This document shows, piece by piece, positions 27,639 through 37,638 of a DNA stretch of 42,209 nt. The position numbers and the translations under genes are program-made. Within the stretch, counting starts at the first letter, position 1; every line of letters begins with the position of its first letter. Origin of the DNA: Pseudolabrys sp. (GTDB lineage: Bacteria > Pseudomonadota > Alphaproteobacteria > Rhizobiales > Xanthobacteraceae); NCBI GenBank assembly GCA_022843325.1, contig JALHNV010000026.1:1-42209 (forward strand). The letters are read 5' to 3'. The notes under the pieces were generated by a model. That model saw nothing but the letters and a program-made list of their open reading frames with translations. It did not search any database and was not told the DNA's origin.

Positions 27639-28568
27639 TTAACCCCGCATCAGGGCGGTGACATGCGCGGCGGCCGAGCGCGCCAGGCCCTGCAGATCAT
27701 AGCCGCCTTCCAGCAGCGAGACGATGCGGCCTTGCGCGCTCTCGTCGGCGATCTGCATCAGCCGCTGCGTCACCCAAGTGAAGTCGGCTTCGACGAGATT
27801 GAGATTGGCGAGCGGGTCACGGGTATGGGCATCGAAGCCGGCCGAGATGATCAGAATGTCGGGACGGAAATCGCGCAGCCGCGGCAGGATCACCGTCTCG
27901 AAGGCGTCGCGGAATTTGTCGCCGCCGTCGCCGGCGCGCAGCGGCGCATTGACGATGGTGTCGTGTTCGCCGCGTTCGCTCGCGGCGCCGGAGCCGGGGT
28001 AGAGCGGCATCTCGTGGGTCGAGCAATACATCACGCTCTTGTCGGCCCAGAAGATGTCCTGCGAGCCGTTGCCGTGATGCACATCGAAGTCGACGACCGC
28101 GGCGCGCTCGACGCCGTAGCGGTCCTGCGCGTAACGCGCGGCGACGGCGGCGCCGTTGAACAGGCAGAAGCCCATCGGCCGCGCCGTCTCGGCGTGATGG
28201 CCGGGCGGGCGCGTGGCGACGAAGGCGTTGGTCGCCTTCTGGTTCATGACCTCGTCGACCCCCAGCACGCCGCCGCCGACGGCGCGCAGCGCCGCCTCGA
28301 AGCTGCCGGGTGACATCGAGGTGTCGGCGTCGAGCCGCACCATGCCTTCGGACGGCGAGGCGCTGCGGATCGACTCGATGTAGTCGAGCGGGTGAGCCAG
28401 CGCGATGATCTCCTGCGGCGCCATCGGCGCCTGTTCTCGCGCCAGCGTCTGGAACCGCTCGTCGGCGAAAGCCTCCTCGACCGCGCGCATCCGGTCCGGC
28501 CGCTCCGGATGGCCCGGCGGCGTGAGGTGATTGAGGCAGGCGGAATGGGAGATCAGGAGGGTCGTCAT
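27639..28568 (-). CDS. Histone deacetylase / acetylpolyamine amidohydrolase family protein
   Basis: A 309-residue zinc deacetylase of the arginase-deacetylase superfamily. The active-site region shows RPPGHHAET (about 129-137), DFDVHHGNGSQDIFW (about 160-174; Asp and His are zinc ligands) and SAGFDAHTRDPLANL (zinc Asp). Bacterial members deacetylate polyamines, acetoin-pathway substrates or proteins; the substrate here is open. In many alphaproteobacteria such a gene precedes xseB, as it does here with an SDR in between. Stop codon and next start are 2 bp apart. Confidence 0.92.
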   Translation of the reverse strand: MTTLLISHSACLNHLTPPGHPERPDRMRAVEEAFADERFQTLAREQAPMAPQEIIALAHPLDYIESIRSASPSEGMVRLDADTSMSPGSFEAALRAVGGGVLGVDEVMNQKATNAFVATRPPGHHAETARPMGFCLFNGAAVAARYAQDRYGVERAAVVDFDVHHGNGSQDIFWADKSVMYCSTHEMPLYPGSGAASERGEHDTIVNAPLRAGDGGDKFRDAFETVILPRLRDFRPDILIISAGFDAHTRDPLANLNLVEADFTWVTQRLMQIADESAQGRIVSLLEGGYDLQGLARSAAAHVTALMRG

Positions 28569-28708
28569 ACCCGCTTTCTAACGCGCCGCGGTTGTCGAGC
28601 GCAAACCATTCCGGGCGATATTTTCGGCCGGTATCACCCGATTGTGGGCATGCATCGGGCCGTGAGTGTCGTATGGTCGCCTTCAGGCCATCATCGAACG
28701 GACCCGCC

Positions 28709-29410
28709 ATGCTCAGCACCGACACCATCGAACTCATCAGTTCGACGACCTGCCCCTTCGCGCAGCGCAGCCGGATGGTGCTGATGACCAAGGGCGTCGA
28801 TTTCAAGTTCACCGAGATCAGTCTCGACGCCAAGCCGGACTGGTTCCTGCAGATTTCGCCCTACGCCAAAGTGCCTGTGCTGCGTCACCGCGACGGCGTT
28901 CTGTATGAGTCTGCGGTCATCAACGAGTATCTCGACGATGTGCTGCCGGAGCCGCCGCTGCTGCCGAAGGATCCGATCAAGCGGGCGCTGGCGCGGATCT
29001 GGATCGCCTTCGCCAACGACCGGATGGTGCCGCACGTTTACAAGATGATGTTGCGCCAGGACAAAGAAGGGCAGGAGGCGCATCGCGAGCGCCTGATGGA
29101 GGCGGTGCTGTTGATGGAGCACGACGGCCTGCGGAAACTGTCTGACGGCCCGTTCTGGTTCGGCGACAAGCCCAATCTCGTCGACTTCACCTTCTTTCCG
29201 CACGTGCAGCGCTTTGTCGTGCTGAAGCACTACCGGAATTTCGTGCTGCCGGCGGAATGCGTGCGGCTGCGCGCCTGGATCGACGTCATGAATGAGCTGC
29301 CGGCGGTGAAGGCCACCAAGCCGACGGATGAAACGTTGATCCGCAACTGGTCGAAATACGCCTTCAACACCAGCACCGGCACGACCGCGCGGGACATGCG
29401 CGACATCTGA
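28709..29410 (+). CDS. Glutathione S-transferase family protein
   Basis: A 233-residue two-domain GST. The N-terminal thioredoxin fold (about 5-80) carries STTCPFAQRSRMVL, where Cys15 rather than Tyr/Ser is the likely catalytic residue, as in omega/SspA-like GSTs; YAKVPVLRHRDGVLYESAVI contains the cis-Pro and the ES glutathione-binding motif. The helical C-terminal domain follows from about residue 90. The ATG at 28709 starts the first strand; a reading from 28592 adds unrelated residues. It stands alone, divergent from the HDAC gene, and ends 3 bp from the convergent SDR gene. Confidence 0.88.
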   Translation: MLSTDTIELISSTTCPFAQRSRMVLMTKGVDFKFTEISLDAKPDWFLQISPYAKVPVLRHRDGVLYESAVINEYLDDVLPEPPLLPKDPIKRALARIWIAFANDRMVPHVYKMMLRQDKEGQEAHRERLMEAVLLMEHDGLRKLSDGPFWFGDKPNLVDFTFFPHVQRFVVLKHYRNFVLPAECVRLRAWIDVMNELPAVKATKPTDETLIRNWSKYAFNTSTGTTARDMRDI

Positions 29411-29413
29411 CCG

Positions 29414-30292
29414 TCAGCCGTTCCTGGCCAGCAAGCTCACGCCGCGCGGCGGTGGGTTGTCGTCCGGCACAAAGAAATCGACCTGCAGCGGCTGGCTCGG
29501 ATCGACGCGGTAGCGGTCGAAGTCGGTGACGCCGTCGGCGGCGAGGAACGTGTCGTCGATCAGGAAATGGCCGGTGAAGTCCGTGGGCTTCCGGAAGATG
29601 CGGCAGGCCGCGTCCGCGAGGATTTCCGGTTTGCGCGACATCCGCATCATGGCGTCGCCGCCGAGCAGGTTCTTGATCGCCGCGGTGGCGATGGTGGTGC
29701 GCGGCCACAGCGCGTTGACGGCGACCTTGCCGCGCTGCTCGCCGGCCAGCCCCAGCACCACGAGGCTCATGCCGAACTTGGCCATGGCATAGGCGGTGGC
29801 CGGCGCAAACCATTTCTCCTGCATGTCGAGCGGCGGTGACAGCATCAGGATATGCGGGTTCGCGGCCTTGTGCAGATAAGGCAGCGCATGCTTCGACACC
29901 ATGAAGCTGCCGCGGGCGTTGACCCCCATCATCAGGTCGTAGCGGCGCATGTCGGTCGCCTCGACCGGGGTGAGCTGGATGGCGCTGGCATTGTTGACGA
30001 CGATGTCGAGGCCGCCGAACGCCTTCACAGTCTGGTCGAGGGCCGCCTTGACCGCGTCCTCGTCGCGAATGTCGCAGGCGATCGGAAGCGCCTGGCCGCC
30101 GGCCTTGGCGATTTCCGCCGCTGCGGTGTGGATTGTGCCTTCAAGCTTGGGATGCGCTGTCACCGTCTTGGCGGCGATGGCGATATTGGCGCCGTCGGCG
30201 GCCGCCTTGAGCGCGATCGCCAGCCCAATGCCGCGCGATCCGCCGGTGATGAACAGGGTCTTGCCCTTCAGCGACATGTTATCGGGTGACAT
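29414..30292 (-). CDS. SDR family oxidoreductase (HSDL2-like)
   Basis: A 292-residue SDR of the group related to hydroxysteroid dehydrogenase-like protein 2. LFITGGSRGIGLAIALKAA (13-31) binds NADP, DIVVNNASAIQL and NARGSFMVSKHALPYL are family-typical, and the active site reads SPPLDMQEKWFAPATAYAMAKFG with the Y-x3-K pair in YAMAK. The C-terminal region (FRKPTDFTGHFLIDDTFLAA) is longer than in FabG. The start is either 30292 or the second Met at 30277; neither has a good ribosome site. Substrate unknown, perhaps a fatty or steroid-like alcohol. Confidence 0.87.
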   Translation of the reverse strand: MSPDNMSLKGKTLFITGGSRGIGLAIALKAAADGANIAIAAKTVTAHPKLEGTIHTAAAEIAKAGGQALPIACDIRDEDAVKAALDQTVKAFGGLDIVVNNASAIQLTPVEATDMRRYDLMMGVNARGSFMVSKHALPYLHKAANPHILMLSPPLDMQEKWFAPATAYAMAKFGMSLVVLGLAGEQRGKVAVNALWPRTTIATAAIKNLLGGDAMMRMSRKPEILADAACRIFRKPTDFTGHFLIDDTFLAADGVTDFDRYRVDPSQPLQVDFFVPDDNPPPRGVSLLARNG

Positions 30293-30361
30293 GACTCAGC
30301 CCTCGCAATTTTGCCGCGGGTTCCTAGATGAGCCCGACGAAACACCATCGAGGCCTAGCCC

Positions 30362-31306
30362 ATGCAGCTTTCCGGCATTCACCATCTCACCGCCGTGTCG
30401 GCCGACGCGCCGGGAAATGTGCGTTTCTACAGCAAGCTCCTCGGCCTGCGTCTGGTCAAGAAGACCGTGAACCAGGACGACGTCTCCGCCTATCATCTGT
30501 TCTATGCCGACGGCGTGGCGTCGCCCGGCAGCGACATTACCTTCTTCGACTTTCCGGCTTTGCCGGAAAAGCGCGGCAACAATACCATTACCCGAACCGG
30601 CCTGCGCGTGAATGGCGCGGCGGCGCTGGAATACTGGCGCGACCGGCTGACCAAGGCGGCGGTCAAAGTGGGCGATATCGCCGACATCGACGGCCGCGCC
30701 ACGCTGTATTTCGAGGACCCGGAGGGCCAGCGGCTGGCGCTGGTCGATGACGGCGGCAAGGGGGCTTCGCACCCGTGGGACAGGAGCCCGGTGCCGGTCG
30801 AGCACCAGATCCGCGGCCTCGGGCCGATCACCATGACGGTGCCGGAGCTGCGGCCGACCGATTTGGTGCTGACCAATGTGATGAACGCGCGCCCTGTGCG
30901 CGATTATCCGCACCCCGAGTCCAAGGGCGACGGCGTGCATGTCTACGAAATGGGCGAGGGCGGCCCGGCGGCCGAACTGCACGTCGCGGTGCGGCCCAAT
31001 CTGGCGCCGGCGCAGCCCGGCGCCGGCGGCGTGCATCATGTCGCGTTCCGCATTCCCGACGCCGACTACGACGCCTGGGCGGCGCGGCTGAAGGAGATGC
31101 GGATTCCCAACAGCGGCAAGGTCGACCGCTTCTGGTTTCGCTCGCTGTATTTCCGCGAGCCGAACGGCATCCTGTTCGAGATCGCCACGGACGGGCCGGG
31201 CTTTGCGGTCGACGAGCCGCTCGACAGGCTCGGCGAGACGCTGGTGCTGCCGCCGTTCCTCGAGGACCGGCGCAAGGAGATCGAGGCAGGCCTGACGCCG
31301 TTGTGA
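30362..31306 (+). CDS. VOC family ring-cleaving dioxygenase-like protein
   Basis: A 314-residue protein of two vicinal-oxygen-chelate modules (about 1-135 and 150-290). Metal ligands are suggested by [10 protein letters not shown] (5-14), GVHHVAFRI (about 223-231) and [10 protein letters not shown] (Glu near 277). The layout matches the MhqO/LinE/PcpA group, which cleaves hydroquinone-type rings with Fe(II) and is often induced by quinones. Its distribution into a cluster with a GST and SDR fits detoxification, but there is no direct evidence for a substrate. It is divergent from the SDR gene, with 69 bp between. Confidence 0.82.
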   Translation: MQLSGIHHLTAVSADAPGNVRFYSKLLGLRLVKKTVNQDDVSAYHLFYADGVASPGSDITFFDFPALPEKRGNNTITRTGLRVNGAAALEYWRDRLTKAAVKVGDIADIDGRATLYFEDPEGQRLALVDDGGKGASHPWDRSPVPVEHQIRGLGPITMTVPELRPTDLVLTNVMNARPVRDYPHPESKGDGVHVYEMGEGGPAAELHVAVRPNLAPAQPGAGGVHHVAFRIPDADYDAWAARLKEMRIPNSGKVDRFWFRSLYFREPNGILFEIATDGPGFAVDEPLDRLGETLVLPPFLEDRRKEIEAGLTPL

Positions 31307-31319
31307 GGTCCGCTTTCTT

Positions 31320-31455
31320 ACCCTCCCCTGGAGGGGGAGGGTCGACTGCTTGAGTGAAACGAAAGCAGTCGGGGTGGGGTGAGAGTCACTGACGAACGCA
31401 AGTTCACCCCACCCCGCTCGCAAGAGCTCGCGACCCTCCCCCTCCAGGGGAGGGT
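31320..31455. repeat. 136-bp nested-palindrome element with perfect 25-bp terminal inverted repeats
   Basis: The 25-bp ends (31320-31344 and 31431-31455) are exact reverse complements; each arm is itself near-palindromic (CCCTCCCCTGGAGGGGGAGG). A further exact 13-bp inverted pair lies inside (31370-31382 and 31404-31416, CGGGGTGGGGTGA), and an 8-bp hairpin GACTGCTT/AAGCAGTC at 31344-31370. There is no open reading frame of note. It looks like a non-autonomous miniature element or a large REP-type repeat sitting between converging genes, where it could also end transcription. Confidence 0.75.
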
Positions 31456-31465
31456 GAAACAAGCC

Positions 31466-32215
31466 TTACTTCTTCCGCGCCATGAACGCCTCGAAGGCGG
31501 CGCGGGCCTCGGCCGATTTCAGGCGGGCCTTGAACGCCTCGGCCTCTTCGTCGATGCGCGCCACGATCTCGTCCGGCGAACCGCGCATCAGGCGTCGCGA
31601 CGCCCGCACCGCCTCCGGCGGCAGCGCGGCAATGTCGCGCGCCGCCTTCATGGCTTCATCCTCGACGGCCTCGGGCGCGACCACGGTGTTGACCAGTCCA
31701 GCGGCCTTCGCCTCCTCGGCGTTCAGCGGCCGGCCCATCACCAGCAGCGCGAAAGCGCGGGCGTGTCCCATCAGCCGTGGCGCGATTAGGCTGGACGCGG
31801 CCTCCGGCACCAGACCGAGGCCGACGAAGGGCGTGGCGAAGCGCGCGGTGCTGCCCGCCACCACGTGATCGCAATGCATCAGCATCGTCGTGCCGACGCC
31901 GACGGCGTTGCCCTGCACCGCGGCGACCAGCGGCCTGTCGCAGCGCGCCAGCGCATGCAGGAAGCGCACGATCGGTTCACCGAGCGCGCCGCCGCCGGCC
32001 ATCATCAGGAAGTCGCCGATGTCGTTGCCGGCGCAGAATACGGTCGGCGCGCCGGCGATCAGCAGGCAACGCAGGTTCGCCTCCCGATGCGCGCTCTCGA
32101 TGGCGTCGGCCATGGCCTCGTACATCGGCAGCGTCAGCGCGTTCTTCTTGTCTGGCCGGTTCATCCGGATGGTGCGCACCGGACCGTCGTCGCTGACAAG
32201 AACGAGGTCGGTCAT
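31466..32215 (-). CDS. Enoyl-CoA hydratase/isomerase family protein
   Basis: A 249-residue crotonase-fold enzyme. LIAGAPTVFCAGNDIGDFLM (about 51-70) forms the oxyanion-hole region, and PLVAAVQGNAVGVGTTMLMH with FVGLGLVPEAASSLIAPRLM the second half; the position after GL holds VPEAA, with Glu available as the general acid/base. The start is the ATG at 32215; an open frame further upstream overlaps the acyl-CoA dehydrogenase gene and is spurious. It begins 4 bp after the dehydrogenase stop, so the two are coupled. In this pairing the enzyme would hydrate the enoyl-CoA made by the dehydrogenase. Confidence 0.9.
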   Translation of the reverse strand: MTDLVLVSDDGPVRTIRMNRPDKKNALTLPMYEAMADAIESAHREANLRCLLIAGAPTVFCAGNDIGDFLMMAGGGALGEPIVRFLHALARCDRPLVAAVQGNAVGVGTTMLMHCDHVVAGSTARFATPFVGLGLVPEAASSLIAPRLMGHARAFALLVMGRPLNAEEAKAAGLVNTVVAPEAVEDEAMKAARDIAALPPEAVRASRRLMRGSPDEIVARIDEEAEAFKARLKSAEARAAFEAFMARKK

Positions 32216-32219
32216 TCGT

Positions 32220-33962
<1,743 letters not shown>

Positions 33963-34084
33963 GCCGCATTTTAACCGGGGCGCCGGGGGCGTCAAAGCGA
34001 GGGCGGTGGGGGCGAAAATCGGCGCGGAATTAGCGGCCGCCGGGCGTTGATCGGACCGGGCGGCATCGCTATGGTCCGCCGCGT

Positions 34085-34159
34085 TGGGGCGTAGCCAAGT
34101 GGTAAGGCAGTGGATTTTGATTCCGCCATCCCCAGGTTCGAATCCTGGCGCCCCAGCCA
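34085..34159 (+). tRNA. tRNA-Gln (anticodon TTG)
   Basis: A 75-nt cloverleaf: acceptor TGGGGCG/CGCCCCA (34085-34091 and 34149-34155), D arm GCCAAGTGGTAAGGC, anticodon arm with loop TTTTGAT giving anticodon TTG (reads CAA), T arm CCAGG-TTCGAAT-CCTGG, discriminator G and an encoded CCA (34157-34159). tRNA genes are frequent integration sites, and the accessory cluster begins just beyond it. Confidence 0.95.
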
Positions 34160-34203
34160 TGCCAGTCCGAGATACAGAGAGTTTCCTACTTTGAGCGAAA
34201 AGG

Positions 34204-34220
34204 GCCCGCAGAATGCGGGC
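34204..34220 (+). terminator. Hairpin terminator after tRNA-Gln
   Basis: GCCCGCA (34204-34210) pairs with TGCGGGC (34214-34220) around GAA, with AAAA before and TGCTTT after the stem. It is 44 bases past the tRNA 3' end and is the likely end of the tRNA transcript. Confidence 0.65.
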
Positions 34221-34577
34221 TGCTTTGTCCGCCTCAAGGTCTCTGCGTGGCAAGTTGGAAGATAGCGGCCGCCATATTGGCGAAAGTCTCCGCGAAACTA
34301 TTGGGAAATTCCCGTTTTCTGGAGTCTCGTGCCGGAGACCGAAGAATAGCTTCGGCGTGGCGGGGTATTCAGTTCAACGTCGGCAGGGGAAATCTTCAGC
34401 TTTATTCGTTGCTGGCATACCGCCAGAGATGACCGACTCGGGTGAAATGCTTGTGCCTTTTCACGGAATAATTCTGAAGCGCGGCGCAAAATTATCAGGG
34501 GGCGCGGTCGGGGAGCATATCCCTGCGACCGCGCCGTTGCTGAGTGCTTGAGTCCAAGTCTTGCTTGAATCCAAGTC
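34221..34577. other. Non-coding stretch between tRNA-Gln and the ABC-transporter cluster
   Basis: About 357 bp without a believable gene. Open frames across it lack a ribosome site and family resemblance, and the composition is more A/T-rich than upstream. No second copy of the tRNA 3' end was seen here or elsewhere in the window, so an integration scar cannot be shown. It may be decayed sequence at an island edge. Confidence 0.4.
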
Positions 34578-35591
34578 TTACTTGACTCCAAGTCGCTTCT
34601 TGGCTGCTTCAAGAGGGCCCAGGTCCACGTAAGGCTGGACCGCCACCTTCTGCTTTATCACGCCAAGCTCTTGCATCAGATCGATGTTTCTTTGCAGCGC
34701 CGAGATGTCCGGAGTGGCCGTCGGGCTGCGGTAGAAGTCTTGCTTCGTGAATGCGTATCCGTACACCGATGCCGGTCGCTTGGTGAACTCTGCGGTGATT
34801 TTGACGGCCTCGGCATGATTCTTCGGATCGAGAAACCAGGTGAGGCCGATTATGTAGTCTTCCAGGAAATCCTTCGCGACTTCCGGGTTCTTTTTGAGGA
34901 ACTGCGAACTTGCCACGAGGACAAGAGACTGTACGTCTCCCATCGCATCCTCCGGCTTGAACAGCCGCTTAACGCCGCCCTTCTGTTCAGACAGGAAAAG
35001 GAACGGAGGAGACGTAACAATCATGTGGACGCGCCCTTCGCGTAGCGCCGCGTCCATTGCCGCAATACCGACTTCGACGATGGTCACGTCGTTTGCCTGC
35101 AAGCCGGCTTTGCGAAGTCCCGCCAGCAGGGCGTAGTGGAAGCCCGTTCCCCTGGCCGTGACAGCAACGATCTTCCCCTTCAGATCGGCGATCGAGTTGA
35201 TGCCGGAATCCGACCTGACCACCATTTCCGGACCTTGATGGCCCTGGCTGCCCCAACTGGAAATGTCGGCGATGACCTTGAGATCAAGACCGCCATTGAT
35301 AATGGCGCTCGCCAGGGCGGTAAAGCTCAGGTAGCTCACGTCGAAGTCACCCGATGCCAAGCCTTGCAGAGCGATCGAAGTGGCAGGAATATAGGTCGGG
35401 TCCACTGTGTAGCTTTTGCCGTAGTGCTTGAGCACCTCCGGCTTCTGGAACAGCAGGGGCGAAATAACGCCGGGAATGATCCCGTAGGCCATGCGGATTT
35501 TCACAGGTTCCGCCTTCAGTGGGCCGGCTACTGCGAATAGCGCGATGCAGCCCGCTACTGCAGCGCCAACCGATTTCAGAATCTTCTTCAT
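34578..35591 (-). CDS. ABC transporter substrate-binding protein, NitT/TauT (NMT1/THI5-like) family
   Basis: A 337-residue periplasmic binding protein. The signal peptide (1-27) ends PLKAEP; the mature part starts VKIRMAYGIIPGVISPLLFQ and has the SsuA/THI5 layout, with ALQGLASGDFDVSYLSFTAL and SINSIADLKGKIVAVTARG-like segments (residue 130 region). Such proteins deliver nitrate, sulfonates, pyrimidine precursors or aromatic acids to the permease. AAGGAGG seven bases before the ATG is an unusually strong ribosome site, fitting high expression. It is the last gene of the minus-strand cluster, after a broken paralogue. Ligand unknown. Confidence 0.9.
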   Translation of the reverse strand: MKKILKSVGAAVAGCIALFAVAGPLKAEPVKIRMAYGIIPGVISPLLFQKPEVLKHYGKSYTVDPTYIPATSIALQGLASGDFDVSYLSFTALASAIINGGLDLKVIADISSWGSQGHQGPEMVVRSDSGINSIADLKGKIVAVTARGTGFHYALLAGLRKAGLQANDVTIVEVGIAAMDAALREGRVHMIVTSPPFLFLSEQKGGVKRLFKPEDAMGDVQSLVLVASSQFLKKNPEVAKDFLEDYIIGLTWFLDPKNHAEAVKITAEFTKRPASVYGYAFTKQDFYRSPTATPDISALQRNIDLMQELGVIKQKVAVQPYVDLGPLEAAKKRLGVK

Positions 35592-35666
35592 ATTTGTAAC
35601 CTCCTTGGGCTTTTTTCTCGGTGCGACGGCACGGGAGTGTGCCCTCGCAATGAGCCGATCAGGTTG

Positions 35667-35682
35667 CCGGCGGAATTACCGG
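35667..35682 (-). promoter_or_regulatory. CCGG-AATTACCGG motif upstream of the binding-protein gene
   Basis: CCGGCGGAATTACCGG is an imperfect palindrome 76 bp upstream of the binding-protein start. A near copy, CCGGACAGAATTACCGG, lies at 40032-40048, 38 bp upstream of the amidohydrolase gene. Sharing GAATTACCGG and an ATACG a few bases away in both suggests a common regulatory site; the function is inferred only from this coincidence. Confidence 0.35.
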
Positions 35683-35739
35683 CAGCAGAACGTATGTTTG
35701 CCCGGAGCAAAGTGCAGGCGGGCATCCTGATGGTGGCGT

Positions 35740-36048
35740 TCAAGCGGGCGCGACTCCGGCCGCTCGTGATAGAAGGCCCCGACTCCCGTCAGTGGATACG
35801 GTAGGCCAGGGGTCTGAACCGCAGATCCTGGATAGCGGTAGTCCGCACGTTGATGGCCGTTGTTGCCCCAGCTTGCCGTCGTGTCCGAGAATTTCGGGCT
35901 TCAGAAACGGCAGCGGTGAGATCACGCCAGGAACGCCGCCGTAAGCCATGCGGATTTCAACGGGCTCAGCCTTGGACGGCGCGGCCAACGCAACCAGCAT
36001 GACGGCGCCGACGGCAACCGAAGACAGCATCTTTAACAATCGCCTCAT
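35740..36048 (-). pseudogene. Truncated duplicate of the substrate-binding protein gene
   Basis: The frame starts with a good signal peptide (MRRLLKMLSSVAVGAVMLVA...SKAEP), then VEIRMAYGGVPGVISPLPFL KPEILGHDGK, which matches the intact binding protein residues 30-59. The next bases match, in a different frame, the coding sequence for its SWGSQGHQ (residues 112-119): here AGC TGG GGC AAC AAC GGC CAT CAA. About 50 codons are thus deleted with loss of frame, and the tail to 35740 has no likeness to the family. A GGGAGAG ribosome site remains upstream. The first 59 residues could still be made and exported as a peptide. Confidence 0.8.
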
Positions 36049-36107
36049 TTCGCTCTCCCTTTTGATGTGGCTGTTGTTTCAGTCCACTTATTATTTGGTT
36101 TTTGGAT

Positions 36108-36890
36108 TCAGTTTTTCTCCTGAAGAACCTCAGGGTGCCACGCAAGGATGCGGCGGCGTAGAATTTGGAGTGCACGCAAGAAGGCGAAGCCCATCAATCC
36201 GATAACGATGAGGTTCTCGAACACGCGGGCAGTATCGGCGAGCCGAGCGCCCTCGATCATCGATCCGCCCAATCCGCTTCCGCCGGAAAGCATTTCGGTG
36301 ACGATAACGACGATGAAAGCGATCGGGAGCGCCACTTGCATCGCGGTCAAGATCTGCGGCAGGGCCGCGGGAAAGATCACGTGAAGCAAGAGTTCACGCC
36401 GTGTCGCGCCGAGATTCTGGGCCGACCAGACCAGATACTTGTCGACTCCCTGCGTGCCGGACCAAGTGCCGGCGATTAGCGGAAAGATGCAGGCGACAAT
36501 CGCCATGACGATCTTCGGTGTGTCGAATACGCCGAACCAAAGGATGAAAATCGGCAAAAACGCAATCTTTGGCGTCGGCAGGCCGATCGAGATCACCGGA
36601 TCGAGCACCCACCGCACGAAACGCACGCGCGCCATCATGATGCCGAGCGTGACGCCGACCACGACCGCAACCGAGTAGCTGATGGCGAGTCTGAGAAATG
36701 TTTGTCCGGCAAGCGAGAAAATCTCGCCAGAGACGATATCTTGCCAGAGCCGAACCATGACTCGGGAGAATGGCGGGAGCAGGAATGGTGATACCAGGCG
36801 CTCGCGCGTGGCAACCTCCCAAAGAACGATTACCGCGAGGGGAAGTATCGCCCCCATCAAGATATTCAGGATCTTGCGTTGCGCCACCAT
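36108..36890 (-). CDS. ABC transporter permease, SsuC/TauC family (second permease)
   Basis: A 260-residue inner-membrane protein with about six transmembrane segments. The EAA-type loop for the ATPase reads ENLGATRRELLLHVIFP-like (QNLGATRRELLLHVIFPAAL near 165-184). N-terminal segment LMGAILPLAVIVLWEVATRE is typical of the BPD_transp_1 family. The start is the ATG at 36890; an extension to 36953 overlaps the upstream permease gene. Stop-to-start spacing to that gene is one base, so they are cotranscribed. With the first permease it would form a heterodimeric channel. Confidence 0.92.
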   Translation of the reverse strand: MVAQRKILNILMGAILPLAVIVLWEVATRERLVSPFLLPPFSRVMVRLWQDIVSGEIFSLAGQTFLRLAISYSVAVVVGVTLGIMMARVRFVRWVLDPVISIGLPTPKIAFLPIFILWFGVFDTPKIVMAIVACIFPLIAGTWSGTQGVDKYLVWSAQNLGATRRELLLHVIFPAALPQILTAMQVALPIAFIVVIVTEMLSGGSGLGGSMIEGARLADTARVFENLIVIGLMGFAFLRALQILRRRILAWHPEVLQEKN

Positions 36891-36891
36891 G

Positions 36892-37638
36892 TCAGGCCTC
36901 CCGGTAGCGCAAAAGATGATGGTAGAGCGCGAGATAGGCGCGATCTGCGGCAAAACCTATTGCGGAAATCACGAACGCGCCCGCGAACATCCCCGCGTAG
37001 TCTCCGCCGTCGCCGAGAAAGGCGACGAGGAAGCCCATGCCTTGCTGTGCGCCGACCATCTCGGAGCTGATCAGCAGCACAAAGCTCAGGGCGAGGGCCA
37101 CGCGTATGCCGGCCAATAGGTCGGGCAGGGCGGCGCGGATGATAACCTGATACTCGGTCTCGATGGCGTTGGCGCCCAGACTGCGCGCTGACCACACCAG
37201 CGTGTTTTCGACGCCTTTCGCACCGTTATAGGCGCCGAGCACGATCGGCAGCAGGCTGCCGAGGAAAATGACCATGATTTGCGCCGAATTTCCGAAGCCG
37301 AGCCATATGATGATGACTGGAATCAGCGCCGATTTCGGCAATGGATATAGAAAGGTGAGCGTGGGCTGTATCAGCCGTTGCGCCGTTATCGATGCCGCGA
37401 GCAGGAAGCCGAGCGCGCTCCCGACAATAATCCCAAGCCCCAGTCCGCTGCTGATACGTAATAGCGAGGCGCTGACGTGCACTAACATTTCGCCACCGGC
37501 GGACAACTCCCAGAGCCGCACCATTACGGCGCTGAACGCGGGCAGCACGTCCTGAGATACCAAGCCGGCCCGGGAGGCGAACTCCCAAAACAGGATGATC
37601 AGGGCAATCGGTAGGTATCGAATAGCTAATTTCTTCAC
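36892..37638 (-). CDS. ABC transporter permease, SsuC/TauC family (first permease)
   Basis: A 248-residue membrane protein with about six hydrophobic segments. The conserved loop RSLGANAIETEYQVIIRAAL-like sequence (near 153-172) contacts the ATPase. The start is a GTG (37638) overlapping the ATPase stop by four bases (GTGA), so translation is coupled. It is clearly related to the second permease but diverged, so the pair is not a recent copy. Together with the ATPase and binding protein it forms one importer. Confidence 0.92.
   Translation of the reverse strand: MKKLAIRYLPIALIILFWEFASRAGLVSQDVLPAFSAVMVRLWELSAGGEMLVHVSASLLRISSGLGLGIIVGSALGFLLAASITAQRLIQPTLTFLYPLPKSALIPVIIIWLGFGNSAQIMVIFLGSLLPIVLGAYNGAKGVENTLVWSARSLGANAIETEYQVIIRAALPDLLAGIRVALALSFVLLISSEMVGAQQGMGFLVAFLGDGGDYAGMFAGAFVISAIGFAADRAYLALYHHLLRYREA

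Noticed and set aside
34213-34551. 112-codon plus-strand frame beyond the tRNA
   Set aside because: No ribosome site, no recognisable domain, and it begins inside the tRNA terminator hairpin.
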